A stretch of DNA of 64,000 nt. Source: Plectrocnemia conspersa. Taxonomy: Eukaryota; Arthropoda; Insecta; Trichoptera; Polycentropodidae. The stretch spans positions 496,001 through 560,000 of the forward strand of contig VTFK01000049.1 in assembly GCA_009617715.1 (NCBI GenBank). Direction: 5' to 3'. Positions 22,346 through 34,629 of the stretch are shown here, piece by piece. A program made the translations under genes and the position numbers. The notes under the pieces are model-generated. The model was not told the DNA's origin. It made no database searches and was given only the letters and a program-made list of their open reading frames with translations. Within the stretch, counting starts at the first letter, position 1. Every line of letters begins with the position of its first letter.

Positions 22346-24129
22346 GTTCTTAAAATGTAATATATTTTTCTCACAATATATTCCGATTTACTTTTTAATT
22401 AAATAAATTATTCGTTAAAATATATTGTTACGATAGGAACAATCGTCGCGAAAGCAAACAATGAACTGAATATGTAATCAATAAACCTGTGTAATTTATT
22501 TACATAATCACCATAAGACCATAGCAAAGCAACATTTTTATAAAACGAGAGATTCCTAGAGTAAATCAATTATATATTTTTGTTATGATGTAAATAATGG
22601 GAATTGTGGTTATTATACGTTATTGTTTCATGTTTTATATACATACATGTTTATGTATAAATAAGCTTTTAGTAAAATATAATTTATTATATTCATAAAT
22701 ATTAAAAAACTGTAACTGTGGTTGGTAATGTTATGGGCCTATAATGAAATTCAGCTTGTAATCAAACGTAGGTATTTAGAAGTATTCACACGTTGTAAGA
22801 AATAAGAAACAAGTCGGGTTCATCAATAGAGTCACCCACAATTTAGTATTTGAATCAAAATGTATTCCATAATCGTGCATCTGCGACAGGATAAGCAAAG
22901 AAACACATAATAAAGATAGCAGGCATACTTTACATACAATGGAAGGAACAAATATGCAGGTCTAAAACGTTCAAAAGCTTTAGGCACAATTTACGTACCT
23001 GTGTGAGAATCTAAATATTTTGCTATTAAGTCATAAACGTCGGCGGGTAAATGACATAAAAATAAGGGCTTACAACTTGATGCAAATTGGAACCGGACAA
23101 TGGACTACTTTAATTAAAAGCATCCGTTAGAAATGCAAGTGTTATTAACAAAGGACAAGAAAAACTTAGGATCTTTTTAACATGGCGCGATATTACCGTT
23201 TTATTTGTTCCATGTTTAATGACCATACATTTGTTCAAAATATTAAACGGCCACAAAACCTTTATTAGAAAGTAAACGGACGATAACAAATCTGAGTACG
23301 CCCTTAAGCCTTTGTAATTGGTCGTTGCACCGAAATTGGGAGAAAACGATATCTCTTTCTGGGAGAGCTATTGATATAAATACAGGTACGCGTGCAACGA
23401 AAGATCACTTCCATTGTCTAAATCTCTGAATGTTGAACTTGGACTTGTTGAATTTGTTCAAACAAAATTCAAGAGAGGCCTACAACTGATACAGAGAAGA
23501 GCATGAAGCAATCGCTTCTTTCTTCGCATTCAAACCAAAGTGAACGCACTCCGAAGACCGCTGGATATTTTTGACCCAGACACAATAAACAAACTGTAGG
23601 TGAAGGATTTCAGTTGTTGCACAAAAATCAAATATTACCAAACCACTTTTCTTAAAATAAAAATAAGCATCCTTAGCACGAAGGTCAGAATAACTATTTG
23701 TTTGACTAATTTGTGTGATTCGAAAATGAGCTATTGAGTACTTGGATTTAATACCGCGAACTTTGTCAATTTTACGTTTCTTTATTTGTTTTTTGTTTTT
23801 TTTTTGTTTCAGATCTTGGAACGAAAATTTTATTTGATGGAAGTGCTTCAGTTTATAAAATGATATAAAAAAAGAGCAAACCAAATATTACAGCAGCTAT
23901 TTGATCGTTACCTTGATATAATATTTTGATCAGTTATAATTTTATTTTTTTGGCCGATATTTTAAAATTTGTCACGTTGTAAAGAAAATAAGGGCACGAA
24001 TTATATTTTTTTGTTTGGTATATCGTAAAACGGCGTTCGATATTAGACTGGAATAGATTTTGGCCATAAGACGGATCGGTACATGGCCGGACGTAGCTCG
24101 CAACCGGCGAAGTGTCAAACCCCGCGGGG
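22346..24129. other. Intergenic region between clip protease and glycerol kinase
   Basis: The two genes are divergent here, so both promoters should lie in this stretch. A GC-rich segment (about 24070-24200) around the glycerol kinase start looks like its promoter and first exon. On the minus strand, 23480-23884 is an open frame of 134 codons with a Lys-rich start; I do not recognise it and it may be chance or an old transposon. A minus-strand stretch near 23100-22985 (FQFASSC..LFLCHLPADVYDL) faintly resembles a retroelement gag. Confidence 0.35.
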
Positions 24130-27100
24130 ATGGCCCGCTGGGGGCCCCTCGTCGTCGCGCTCGAGCAGCCGACGAACGCCGCGAGGGCCACGGTACCAAT
24201 CCGCATACTACCCGATTATTGTTACTAGTTGTTGTGCAACGATCTGTCTTTTCAGGTGTTCGCCGCCGACACTTCGGAAATGTTAACATATCACCAGATT
24301 CCAGTGGAATCTTATCATCCCGACGAAGGATGGGTCGAGCAAGATCCTCTGCAAATCTTAAACGCCATACTCGAGTGCATCGAAGTAAGAAGTGTTCTTT
24401 TATCTTTATACAAACGACTCTTTATCATTGTCCATATCGCACGCAGGTAGCTTTAGACAATCTGAGAAAGCTGGACATCGACGTCGAAGACATCGTCACC
24501 GTCGGCATTACCAATCAGAGAGAGACCGTAGTCGTTTGGGACGTCAAAACCGGTCGACCGTTACACAATGCCATCGGTAATTTGCCATTTTATTATATAA
24601 ATCGAATATTTTCATTGAAATTTATACTTACAGTTTGGATGGATATGCGGTCCAGCGATATAGTCGAAGATCTGTTGAAATCCGGCCAGAGGACGATAGA
24701 AGAGATCCGCTCCAAATGCGGGCTACCGCTCAGCACGTACTTCAGTGCGCCTAAATTGCGTTGGATGTTGGATAACGTGCCGGAAATAAAGTCTGCTATC
24801 AAAAATGGCACTTGTCGCGCGGGCACCATCGACTCTTGGCTCATTTGGGTAATATTCAGTGTGCAAAATAATTGGACCACTTCAATATTTCATATATTTT
24901 GATATTTTGCAAGCAACTTATGTACGAAATAAATGTTGTGCTCGTTAGTAGGGGATGATTTTTGACACTAGATTTACAGCTTGTTAAAAATAAGTATATA
25001 ATGCCGTTCTTGGATGTACGTTTGTCATCTTGGTAAACATACGAGTGGACTAGAAAATGCAAATGATGGAAAATCGCAAAGTAACAGTGAACGGAATAGT
25101 CTGACTTTTTAACACTCTACCAACATGTTGAGTAACATCTACGTGCTTTGTCTATCTTTGTAGTGACTATCTTTTACGACTTCTGATATATAACGACTGG
25201 TTCAGTAGTATCTTTATAGTTTATACTTTAAAAAAAAAATATTTCAATGCATAATTATTTTTATTGTCGCTGCTGACTTTCATGTGAGGGACTATCAAAT
25301 ATTTTATGACTGTATTCAATGTGTAGAAATTTGTGGTTCTGTCAGTTTTATTTTATATTCTCTTTCTGAACTATTATCCATATCATATTGTAATTTGTTA
25401 AATCAATTCGATAGTATTTAATAATTTACACCAAAAAATTAAAAATTATTAATGTAATTATGGACATAGGCGACTTTCGGAGAAGTGCAAGGAAGAATGT
25501 ATAAAAACGATGGGATGTTACGGTCCCCTTTATTTTGCTCGAAAAACGATGAATCAAAATTTTTATAAAAACGTTTTAGTTAGATATTTTTACCCATATT
25601 TTATTGACAAAAAACAATAACTTTATATTTATGCAAGATGGACTGCAAAATCAATAAAAAATGATTGAAAAACAAAAATATACAATTAAACCTTTTCCAG
25701 GTAATATACCTGATTTAAATTCAATAGAAAATTATTGAGCAGTTCTCAAATCCATCATATACAATTGCTCAAATACTAATTTAAATATTTTAAAAAAACA
25801 AGCTACTGAAAACGTGTGTTGCTAAACTACCCAAAAATATAAAAAAAACTATAATAGTGAGTATAGAAAAGTACTCGGAAGTAAAAAAAGAGAAATATTA
25901 TATATTATTTTTTTAAATTAAAAATGTGCAAAAATAAGTTTTTAAATTACGTAAAAGTATGTAGAAACTACAAAAATATGAAAAATAACGTTTGGTCCAA
26001 TTATTTTGTCACGCTAGACAATACAAAATTAGACAAAATCTAATCCCATATTTTTCAGAACCTCACCGGTGGAAATAAAGGCGGAGTGCACATGACTGAC
26101 GTCACCAACGCTTCGCGCACCATGCTGATGGATCTCGAGTCTTGCACGTGGGATCCGTACCTTTGCGAAACGTTCGGCGTACCCCAGGACATATTGCCCA
26201 CTATAAGGAGCAGCTCCGAAATCTACGGCTACATATTCACCGGATCTCTTACGGGGATTCCCGTCTCGGGGGTGGGTACGTTTTTCCTGTATCGAATTTA
26301 TTCAGCATCTCGATTGCTTAATTTTGTACGTTTCATATCATTTCAGTGTTTGGGAGATCAACAAGCAGCGCTGGTAGGTCAGATGTGCATCGAATTCGGT
26401 CAAACGAAATGTACGTTCGGAACCGGAGCATTTTTATTATGCAATACTGGTAATTTCAATTTAATCGAAATATTATATTATTTTTCTGTATTATAGTAAA
26501 TATTAAATTTAGGAACTTCTGTGATAAAATCGCGAAATGGACTGCTGACCACTGTAGCGTACAAATTTGGTCCAAAAAACCGTACAACGTACGCATTGGA
26601 AGGATCGGGAATCATAGCCGGTGATTATTTTATTCATTTCGTAATAGACGTGAGACTCGAAGTTTACCTTAACTTTTTATTTTTAAAGGAATAACGTTAG
26701 ATTGGCTCAAAAATGACATCGCTAATGTAGATAATGGAAATATTAACAATTACGAGAACAAAGAGAAGAAGTTCAAGCTGGAATCGAATTCTAAACGGAA
26801 CGCCGAGCTTCTGAAAAAGTTGAGCAGTCAACTCGACGACGAAGATCCCGACGAAGATGGGTCTTTTTATTTTGTGCCCGCATTTAGCGGTTTATATGCG
26901 CCTTATTGGAGGAAAGATGCGAGAGGGTGAGAATATTGATTGTTTGTTGTGATTTTCACTATGTACTATTCGATATATATATTTTAGAATCATCTGCGGT
27001 CTCTCTCCGAAGAGCGATATCAATCATTTGGTTCGTGCGACTTCGCGAGCTCTAGGTTTTCAAACTAGAGCTGTGTTGGAAGCTCTGGAGGACGATTGCC

Positions 27101-27730
27101 GTTGCTCTATTAAACGACTGCTCGTCGACGGAACGTTGGCAACTAACACGTCTTTGATGCAAATACAAGCCGATATCAGCGGCGTCACCATCGGTATGAT
27201 TCTAATCAGACCCCACAATCTTGCAGATTTACGAATTTAACGATTTTCACAGTGCGTCCGATAATGCCCGAGAGTTCGGCTCTGGGAGCGGCCATAGCCG
27301 CTGGAAGCGCTTTCGGAATAAACCTCTGGCCTCGCACTATGCTACCGCCGCCTTCGGATATGTTCTATCCTACCATGAGCGAAGACGGTGATACTTATTT
27401 TTTTTATTTAACTTTAGTATTATATTTCAATGCTTAATATTAAGGTTATATATTTTTTTATGAATCAGAACGCGACGTGTTGTACGGAAGATGGAACGCT
27501 ACCGTAGAGAAGAGTTTCGGATGGGTACCGAAAGAGTTACCGTTATATGCAGTCAAAAACGAAAGTGGTAGAATATTTCTATTGATTGATTGATTGATGC
27601 TGATTATTTATTAATAATTTTTATTTTTTCAGATATTATAAAGAATAAGATTTATTCCTCCATACCGATTGGACTTTTTATGTTGTCCAGTTTTTTTATG
27701 TTATGCTTAGCTAACAAATTGAAGAGTTAA
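24130..27730 (+). CDS. Gk-like: Glycerol-kinase family protein with altered ATP-site motifs
   Basis: Glycerol kinase phosphorylates glycerol to glycerol 3-phosphate with ATP. Exons: 24130-24192, 24256-24384, 24447-24576, 24634-24848, 26059-26271, 26347-26449, 26513-26620, 26689-26926, 26988-27193, 27253-27387, 27469-27567, 27633-27730; 578 aa, frame continuous. Family motifs: GWVEQDP, NQRET (Arg89-Glu90), VWMDMR (108-113), PLSTYFSA (Tyr143), [12 protein letters not shown] (Asp254), [35 protein letters not shown]. These include the glycerol contacts. The usual D-Q-G-T phosphate loop reads LEQPTNAAR (11-19) and the usual V-D-G-G reads VDGT (446-449). An acidic insert ([13 protein letters not shown]) precedes FVPAF. 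A hydrophobic C-terminal helix (about 557-573) matches the mitochondrial-anchor tail of animal GK. Exon 1 is assigned by alignment to GPLV.A.DQGT..R..VF and a good donor; it is the least certain. Could be an inactive or re-purposed paralogue. Confidence 0.9.
24857..26016 (+). mobile_element. Tc1-like transposon relic in glycerol kinase intron
   Basis: Inverted ends: GTGCAAAATAATTGGACC (24861-24878) and GGTCCAATTATTTTGTCAC (25994-26012). Inside, broken plus-strand frames give [22 protein letters not shown] residues (about 25700-25760), the conserved region around the last catalytic acid (DL.P(I)EN.W) of Tc1 transposases. Many stops; dead copy. Confidence 0.8.
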
Positions 27731-30040
27731 GTACCAGTCTCTAGTTTTAAACGATAGCAACTGAAAGTTTAAATATCCCGTATGTAACAGAAGCTTAAAT
27801 TTTAGGAGACTCGGCAGCTAAATAATTATGTTTATTCATGATTTACGTCTAAAGAGACCTGAATGTAACGAAATACCAAAAATATAAACGCTTCCTTAAT
27901 ATATCTAGTGTTCATATTAAGTACAAAAAGATGCATATGTAAAATATATATTTTATTGTTATTTAATGATAATAACGTATAACTTAACTTTTCTGACTAA
28001 ACTTCATTGTGCCTCTTCCTGAAAAAATATTGTAATTAAATACGTATTGATTGTAAATTCAGCAATAATTATCGGATTTGATTTGTTTTTAATTAGAGTG
28101 AATTTACATGCTTGTATGTATATTTATATACGAATGTAGTATGTTAGTTGTGTTTCTAGTGAAATAATATTTTAGTAAAATAAAAGTATTTTTCAAATAT
28201 GAAAGTTTATTTTTTATTAAATTAAAAAATATGTTTAATAAAGTATTATGACATCTATTTTTTATATATAGTAGTTCAGTGTTCCTGGAAAGATAAAATA
28301 TATAACACATGCTTACGATGTAAAAGTTGTCTTGAATATAAATAGTGATTTACATTCAAGATAATATTGTTTTTCAGGTTCTGCTTACTGGAAAAATACT
28401 TCTAATTTTGACATTTAATAGAATGAAAAGTACAGTGAAATGTTTTTCATGTACAATACATACATATTTATGGTATATTAATTAGTTATTTTAGGTGAGT
28501 TAACACTTAAAAGATAGTTAAAATCAGAATCAAGAGCATTTGCCTCTAAACTATTTGAAACTAGCATAATTATAACAATAAAACTAATTGAAACCAGTGT
28601 GTATACAGACTACAGTTGTTAACATCTCTTTGTCACAAATTTTGATTAAAACTAAGAAAACACATTTCAAAGTAAAGAGTATATTATATAATAAAAAACA
28701 GAGATTGATTATATTACGTAAAGCTAAACATAATTAATAAATATGATAATACCGTTTGAGAAAGATCGTAGGTAAATGAGCTCGAGACAGCTTAGCAGAA
28801 TTAACTGACTGCAAATTTTCTTGACTAAATCTACGTCTGCTCCTTTCCCTAATAACCTTATGTTAAATCTGTGTCTTCGAGAAGCAAAACTATACTAAAT
28901 TTTAGCCTTCATTACAACTGTATTTTATATGATTTCTTGGCACGCATACATAGGTAGTAGATAATACGCCAATACAATTACATTTAACTAGCGTGAAGAC
29001 ACCATATAAAAATATAATCTATCTCTTCTCTATAATATAATTGTTCTAAGCCGCTTCCGTACACGCACTCTTTAAAATGAAACATTCTCCGTTTCTTTCT
29101 CTACTCTGTAAATCGTATCGCTGTGTATGAAAGGTGTATATAATAATACAGGTAAACAAAGGAAATATATGTAATTATAATAATAAAAATAAAAATTTAA
29201 TTTGCTACGTTGATTTCTGAGCCACCGGTAATGTATTCTGTTGTTGTCGACCAATGAAAAATAAGCATTCAAATATAAAACAAAATGGCCGACAGTAACG
29301 TGGCAACAGTTTTAAAAAATTATTATTTATTAGTAAAATTTTGTTACGTGATAATAATTTTCATTAATTTGTCATGCGCGTTGTTCGATTTGACTGAATA
29401 TAAATAATCTGATTACAAATTAACTAGGTGTGTTATAACTATGAAAGTTAAATATATACATAGTGAGTTGAGGATAAGAAGAATACATTGATTAAACTAT
29501 ATAAACAATCATAAAACAATATTCGTGTTGAAATCTTCAAATTTTGAGTTGCGTTGACAGGATTCCGAGGCCGAAAAGTGAGTTTTTCTTTTTATATTAC
29601 ATAAACATTATCATTGATTCCGATTTAATGCACATATACGTTAGATTTGATTGAATCGGGTTTGTTTTAAATGTGAACATGTAATATATACTGTACGTAT
29701 GAAGATTGAAGTTAATGTCGATCAAACCATATAAATGCTAATAAAACGTGTTTTTTAGCTATTGATATTTGGGAATACTATCTTTCACGACGATCGCGTG
29801 ACAATAATTGTGATGCAGTCGGTTATTTAGATGAAGAAGTTTGGTTACTATTGCATTAAAAATAATCACCTAGATTGTTCCGTTCCGAGCGACGACTCGC
29901 AATATACATATGTATAGTTTCTTGGATGATATCTAATAGACGACATTTTACAATGATGATAAATATGTGATTGCATACTTTGAATAATCGATAGCCAAAA
30001 TATTTAAGAGTGGATTATTTTTAATTCCGATGTGGCAAAA
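27731..30040. other. Glycerol kinase 3' UTR and AT-rich intergenic DNA
   Basis: AATAAA near 28178 may end the kinase transcript. The rest is AT-rich with no recognised gene, RNA or repeat. Confidence 0.4.
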
Positions 30041-30573
30041 TATGTATAGTCCATCCAAGATGTTAGCGCTCATCATCGTTGTGTTGGAAATAAGGGTGTG
30101 TGTACGCATGCATGCATATATACACAGTTTTCCGCAAATTTGTTTACACCGATAGGAGAACCTTACCAATACTAAATCAGGGCTGTTTTAAGGGTAGGGT
30201 GACCATACGTTGGAAATTGAATTAAAAATAATAATGTGTTATATTTTTATTATAAATTATTGTCATGTTGTGGTATTTTGTAATCAATAAAACAATTCCT
30301 GTAATATTGTATTGGTTTTTAAAAAAATATTATATTGAATAGATATTTAACCTGGAGAGTGATACCAAAACTGCTCTCATGTTTTTGAGTTAAATATGTA
30401 TATAAATAAAGAAAATAAGTAAGAAAGTGATATTTTACTCTTTCCTCAACAAATTTAATTAAAAAAAGTAAAAAATTAATTGCACTTGTATCACATGGTC
30501 ACCCTATTTTATTTTCTCACCAATACTGTGACGATGAGCGTTCATATCTTGGACGGACTATACCTACATTATG
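30041..30573. repeat. Hairpin MITE interrupted by an insertion
   Basis: Left arm 30041-30078 (GTATAGTCCATCCAAGATGT, GCGCTCATCATCG) is mirrored at 30528-30573 (CGATGAGCGTTCATATCTTG, GACGGACTATAC). About 90 bp of spacer remains once the insertion at 30174-30518 is removed. Confidence 0.75.
30174..30518. mobile_element. 345-bp insertion with 9-bp target duplication
   Basis: Flanked by the exact direct repeat ACCAATACT at 30165-30173 and 30519-30527. Inside are the inverted motifs TAGGGTGACCATACG (about 30196) and CATGGTCACCCTA (about 30494). No coding capacity; class unclear. Confidence 0.75.
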
Positions 30574-30790
30574 TTTTTTTATCAATTTTTGTTCTGTGCA
30601 ATCATTTCTCTTTTCGGAACAGCCAAATTCAGGATATTCAGTTACATCAAACTTATGTAATATGTTCTTTATAATAACATAATATTTGCTGATAGTGACT
30701 TTAACTTGAGGTGATTCACTTTTTGTTTATATATTAATTTCTGAAAAATAATAAGTAAATATCATTAGTAGGTACAATACATATGTAAAA

Positions 30791-31345
30791 TACTTGAATT
30801 TTTGTTATAAAATAGAACTCTTAATAACCCTTATATGTATACGCTAAAAAAATATATGTCACTTTTTGGCAAAATAGTGGCAAATTTAAAAACTTAAAAA
30901 TTCATTACTCCATTGGATAAAATCCTATAAAAGAGTTTGCTTAAAAAAATCGTTTAGAAGCAAAACCTGCGTCGAAATAAAATATAAAAAAAAATAGTTT
31001 TTTGCTTTAAAATAAGTTCTATACAAACTTCTATGAGACTTGCAATCTTCTTACGGATGTTAATTTCTTTGTTTTAAATATTAAGACTTGAATTTTTGTT
31101 ATGAAATATAACTTTTAATAACCCTTATAATATTCACTAAAAAAAAAAAAAATATGTCATAAAACAGTTTTTTGATTTAAAGCAAGTTTTATATTAAGTC
31201 GATCGGACCTTCATACAAACTGTTCATTCCTTTGTTTTATCGACTAAGACTTGAATTTTTGTTATAAAATAGAACTTTTAATAAACCGTATAATATTCGC
31301 TAAAAAATGATGTAATTCTTTTGCAAATGGTGGCAAATTTAAAAT
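30791..31345. repeat. Three diverged tandem units
   Basis: ACTTGAATTTTTGTTAT(A/G)AAAT followed by AACCCTTATA or a close match occurs at about 30792, 31085 and 31246, each followed by ATTCGCTAAAAAA- or GCTAAAAAAA-like sequence and a TTTTTTGCTTTAAA-like part in two. Units are about 290, 160 and 100 bp. Confidence 0.6.
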
Positions 31346-32267
31346 GGAATGACGAGGAACGTTCCGAGTGAACGTTATTCCTTCTGTTGAATGATCGCTA
31401 ATATCGAAGTTTGTTGGTTGTTGATTCTTATCCAGAATTCAGGTACAGAACATTGGACAGTATAATCATGTATATAATGTATGTTTTTGCTCTCGATTGG
31501 GACTGACATATTGATACTTTGGCGTTTTACTTTTGTTCTTGAGTCGTATGATTATAATAACTATGCCTAGAATATTTTTTCGCAATGGTAAAATAAGATA
31601 ACAATTAATTAAAGGCAATGTTATTAAATAAATAACCGGAACAATTGTGCACAAGAACATAAATTTTAATTAAATAAAATATAATAGAAAAACGGCCGAT
31701 TGTTATGGGAAACAATGCGGCGCAGTGTTAAAAATAGTAATGAAATAAGTCGAGGAGGGCGATGAATCACTTTTGAACAAAATCGAAATTCGGTCGGTTG
31801 AATTTTTTTTGGAGGCTCACGTCGTTAGAGGTTTGTGACCTTGAAGCCTCCTCCCGCCAGATTGGAGGATCTATTGGAGGGAATAAAAGCGACTGGCTCT
31901 CTGTCCCTCTAATTTCTCGTAACGGAACTATCGCGCGTCTCGCTCGCACGATACACCTGACAGGTACTACGATAGTGAGAGCCGCGGTCACATTTTTACA
32001 CATTTTTTAAAAAACTAGAATCGATTCAGAAATCAGTCAAAATATTATTTTGGTAATATTCAGAAATAAGAAAGATATAATTTACCTTGCAAGTCAAGAC
32101 ACATGTACACAATCGATATTGTTAAGGACCGGGAGGAGAAATTTATTGAAGTTGAAAAGTTAAAACTGACACCATATAAATTCATTTTCGAAATCGAGCC
32201 TCAATAAGATCATTAACAATAACATACATACTCATATTAAAATTGTACGATCAATGTCCGGTTGACA
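31346..32267. other. Intergenic DNA with a GC-richer patch
   Basis: 31770-32000 is less AT-rich and open in both directions for 70 or more codons, but no protein is recognised. It could be a non-coding first exon or a promoter; ACAG|GTACTAC at about 31962 resembles a donor. Confidence 0.25.
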
Positions 32268-32580
32268 GGGACGTTATTTGGGAGGGGCAGGTGGGGGCAT
32301 TTGCACTTGAATTAGGCCAGAAAAATGCATGTTATTAAATGTAATACTGTGAATCTTAATGAAATATTAAAAAAAGGTTACCAAACCTTAAAGATTCGAG
32401 ACTGTTTTTTTTTTTTTAAGAATTTGTAGCTTAAAATCAGGGACGTCAATTTAGCATTTTACAGGTAGAGGGGGAGGCAAAAGTTGGTCAGTCAGTGAGT
32501 ATTTCGATTTCAATAAAATTCATAGTATTTCATTAAATGACATGCATTTTTCTGACCAAATTAGAGGGGGGGGGGGGTAA
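32268..32580. repeat. R2 module, forward and inverted copies
   Basis: A forward R2 copy starts AGGGACGTTATTTGG (about 32268) and contains GGCCAGAAAAATGCATG. An inverted copy follows (about 32460-32575), containing TTAAATGACATGCATTTTTC and a G homopolymer of about 12. Confidence 0.75.
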
Positions 32581-32852
32581 ATGTTTTTGTCAAAACGGAA
32601 GACGAATGATGCGAAGACAGAGATTTATAATATACAGATCGTAAATATTGTGCGAATGTATAGAAAAGAGAAAATATGTACCCATACAAGAACTCGATTC
32701 GCCAAGAGTGCTTTTATGTAAATTAATAGTCGGGCGTAAGTTGAGCTGCCCTGAGCGAAAAGGTGTTGGGGTCCGTAGACTCGCAACGGAGACCCGAGCT
32801 TAGTATACTTTTGAAACTGGTTTCGCCGCGTCGTCGTCTCGCGATTCTTTCG

Positions 32853-32928
32853 GTCAGTTCTGTGTTTGTTTTTGCGGAAGAGATACCGCAAACGAAGTAG
32901 GCACCGGTGCTTCGTTTCCTACGCCAAA
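32853..32928 (+). promoter_or_regulatory. Candidate non-coding first exon and promoter of the receptor gene
   Basis: Within a GC-richer stretch (32700-33500), TCAGTT at 32855 fits the insect initiator TCA(G/T)T, and CCAAAG|GTAATT at about 32928 fits a donor. The receptor's 5' UTR exon at 41106 needs such a donor upstream. This is inference; other start sites are possible. Confidence 0.25.
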
Positions 32929-34070
32929 GGTAATTCAAGATTAATTCTTAAAGGTACCCGGAATCTTTCCGTCCGAGAGGAATAGTTCTCAATCCGTGTC
33001 GTGCTTTACTGAGGTGTTTCGACATTTTTTTGCTTTCAAGTCGTATGCTTAGAAAGTACCGCGGACACCTCAAGACGTTCTCAAAAATGCGACCCTGTCG
33101 ACCTCGAGAAACAGGTGCCGTAGAAAGTGCATCGTTCCGTTCGAGAAAGTTTCGTTGCACTTGAAAATCCGCTGACCCAATCACCCAATTTCGTCTCCAG
33201 TGCCGCGAGAATCGACCGTTCCCATGTACCCAGAGGTTATCGTTTTTGTGGGTTAGTGTGCATTTTATTTTCCGCGCCCGTTCTCTTCGGGTCTGCGTCC
33301 GGTTGCTCGTTCTCTTTTCTCATCTGCTGCACGGTGAAAGTATCGAGATCTGCTCGTCGAGAAGAATCGGTTCACGGCATTGAACGGTCTTATGTCATCT
33401 ATCCTTGGAGCGTCTTCGCGCTTAGAATCAGCTAAGGAATGCGAGGATACGCCACGAATCCGTTTTCTCTCTCTTTCTATCGTTTTTGAACATCTTAGGC
33501 ATTCTATAGCAATTCAACCCAAGGATAAGAAAAATAAGCATTCTACGAGAGATTTATCATTCAAGAAAATCAGATTTATCTTAGTATTGTTCCTGTTAAT
33601 GATAGCTATTTCAGTATATGATCACTCGCTATTTAGTGCATCGTTTCATCTCCATTCATTTAGCTGTAGATATTGAACATTTCAAAATTTTCACCATTGC
33701 TTGTCTTGTATATTTGTACGAATCTATTTCAAGTCATTCAAAGTTGAGTTATACTTTAACAATAGTATGTAATAGTATTTGACTAATGAGTATCACTTTT
33801 TATTGAACGTAAAGTTATATTTATACTCGTGACTTAATATCTTTCATATACATATATAATATTATATTATTATTAATAATATGGGATTTCATCGCTCTCT
33901 TACCATTTTTTATAAGAATGTAGTGCTAGTCGTGCAAGTAACTTCTCTCATTCATTCACCATATTGACTCGTGACTCGTGAGTGGTCAATTTACGACAAT
34001 GCCGTCATGCGCAGAATGAAATATTTTCGCCCTAAGCGAAAATTTTTAAAAATAATTGGCAACGCTCGGT
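32929..34070. other. GC-richer then AT-rich non-coding DNA
   Basis: 32929-33480 is unusually balanced in base composition for this window and may belong to a promoter or first intron; open frames on both strands match nothing I know. From 33680 on it is AT-rich. Confidence 0.3.
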
Positions 34071-34550
34071 AACGAGCTTTTCCCCTTCGACGGCGCCGGC
34101 ACGATTTTATTGCTTTTGACGAGAATTTTTGACTTCTGAGAAGTGATAATTATTTTTTGCGCTCTCCTATTTGGCAAAATTCGGTTTATATGTTCTTCAT
34201 TTATTTTGTAATATTATCGTAAGAGTCGTAATATGAACACTAAATAACCGAGCGTTTTCACCGTGACGTGGATTTTTGATATCTGAGAAGGGATAATTGT
34301 TTTTTGCGCTTTCCTCTTAAGCAAAATTTGGTTTATATATTCTTTATTTAATTTATAATATTATTATAGGAGTCGTAATATGAACGCTAGATAACCGAGC
34401 GTTTCCACTGTGACGGAGTCGGCACGATTTTATTGCTTTTGACGTGGATTCTAAACAGGGACGTCAATTATGGAGGGAGGGGGCTTTCCGTTTGAATTTG
34501 ACTTGATTTAAAAAAACGCCCACTGACTGAACTGACGCCCCTGTTCGAAC
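34071..34550. repeat. R1 (two tandem copies) and R2 module
   Basis: R1 at about 34090-34260 and 34262-34450, both with a GA(T/C)..TCTGAGAAG.GATAATT core, then R2 (about 34455-34545) beginning AGGGACGTCAATT and containing a run of G. Confidence 0.75.
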
Positions 34551-34629
34551 GCATGTCTTTTGGGTATTAGTCTTTGACTATGCAACTCATCTTAATGATT
34601 AAATGAATAAATAAATAATACATCACAAT

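Noticed and set aside
23480..23884. 134-codon open frame on the minus strand
   Set aside because: No recognised domain, no splice-supported extension and very biased Lys/Phe composition; kept only as a remark in the intergenic entry.
31767..32010. Open frames of 70-78 codons on both strands
   Set aside because: Opposite-strand frames in a GC-richer patch with no recognisable protein; probably chance.
33127..33676. Two overlapping open frames of about 100 codons
   Set aside because: Hydrophobic and Ser-rich sequence from a CT-rich patch; no domain, no good start context, no splice logic.
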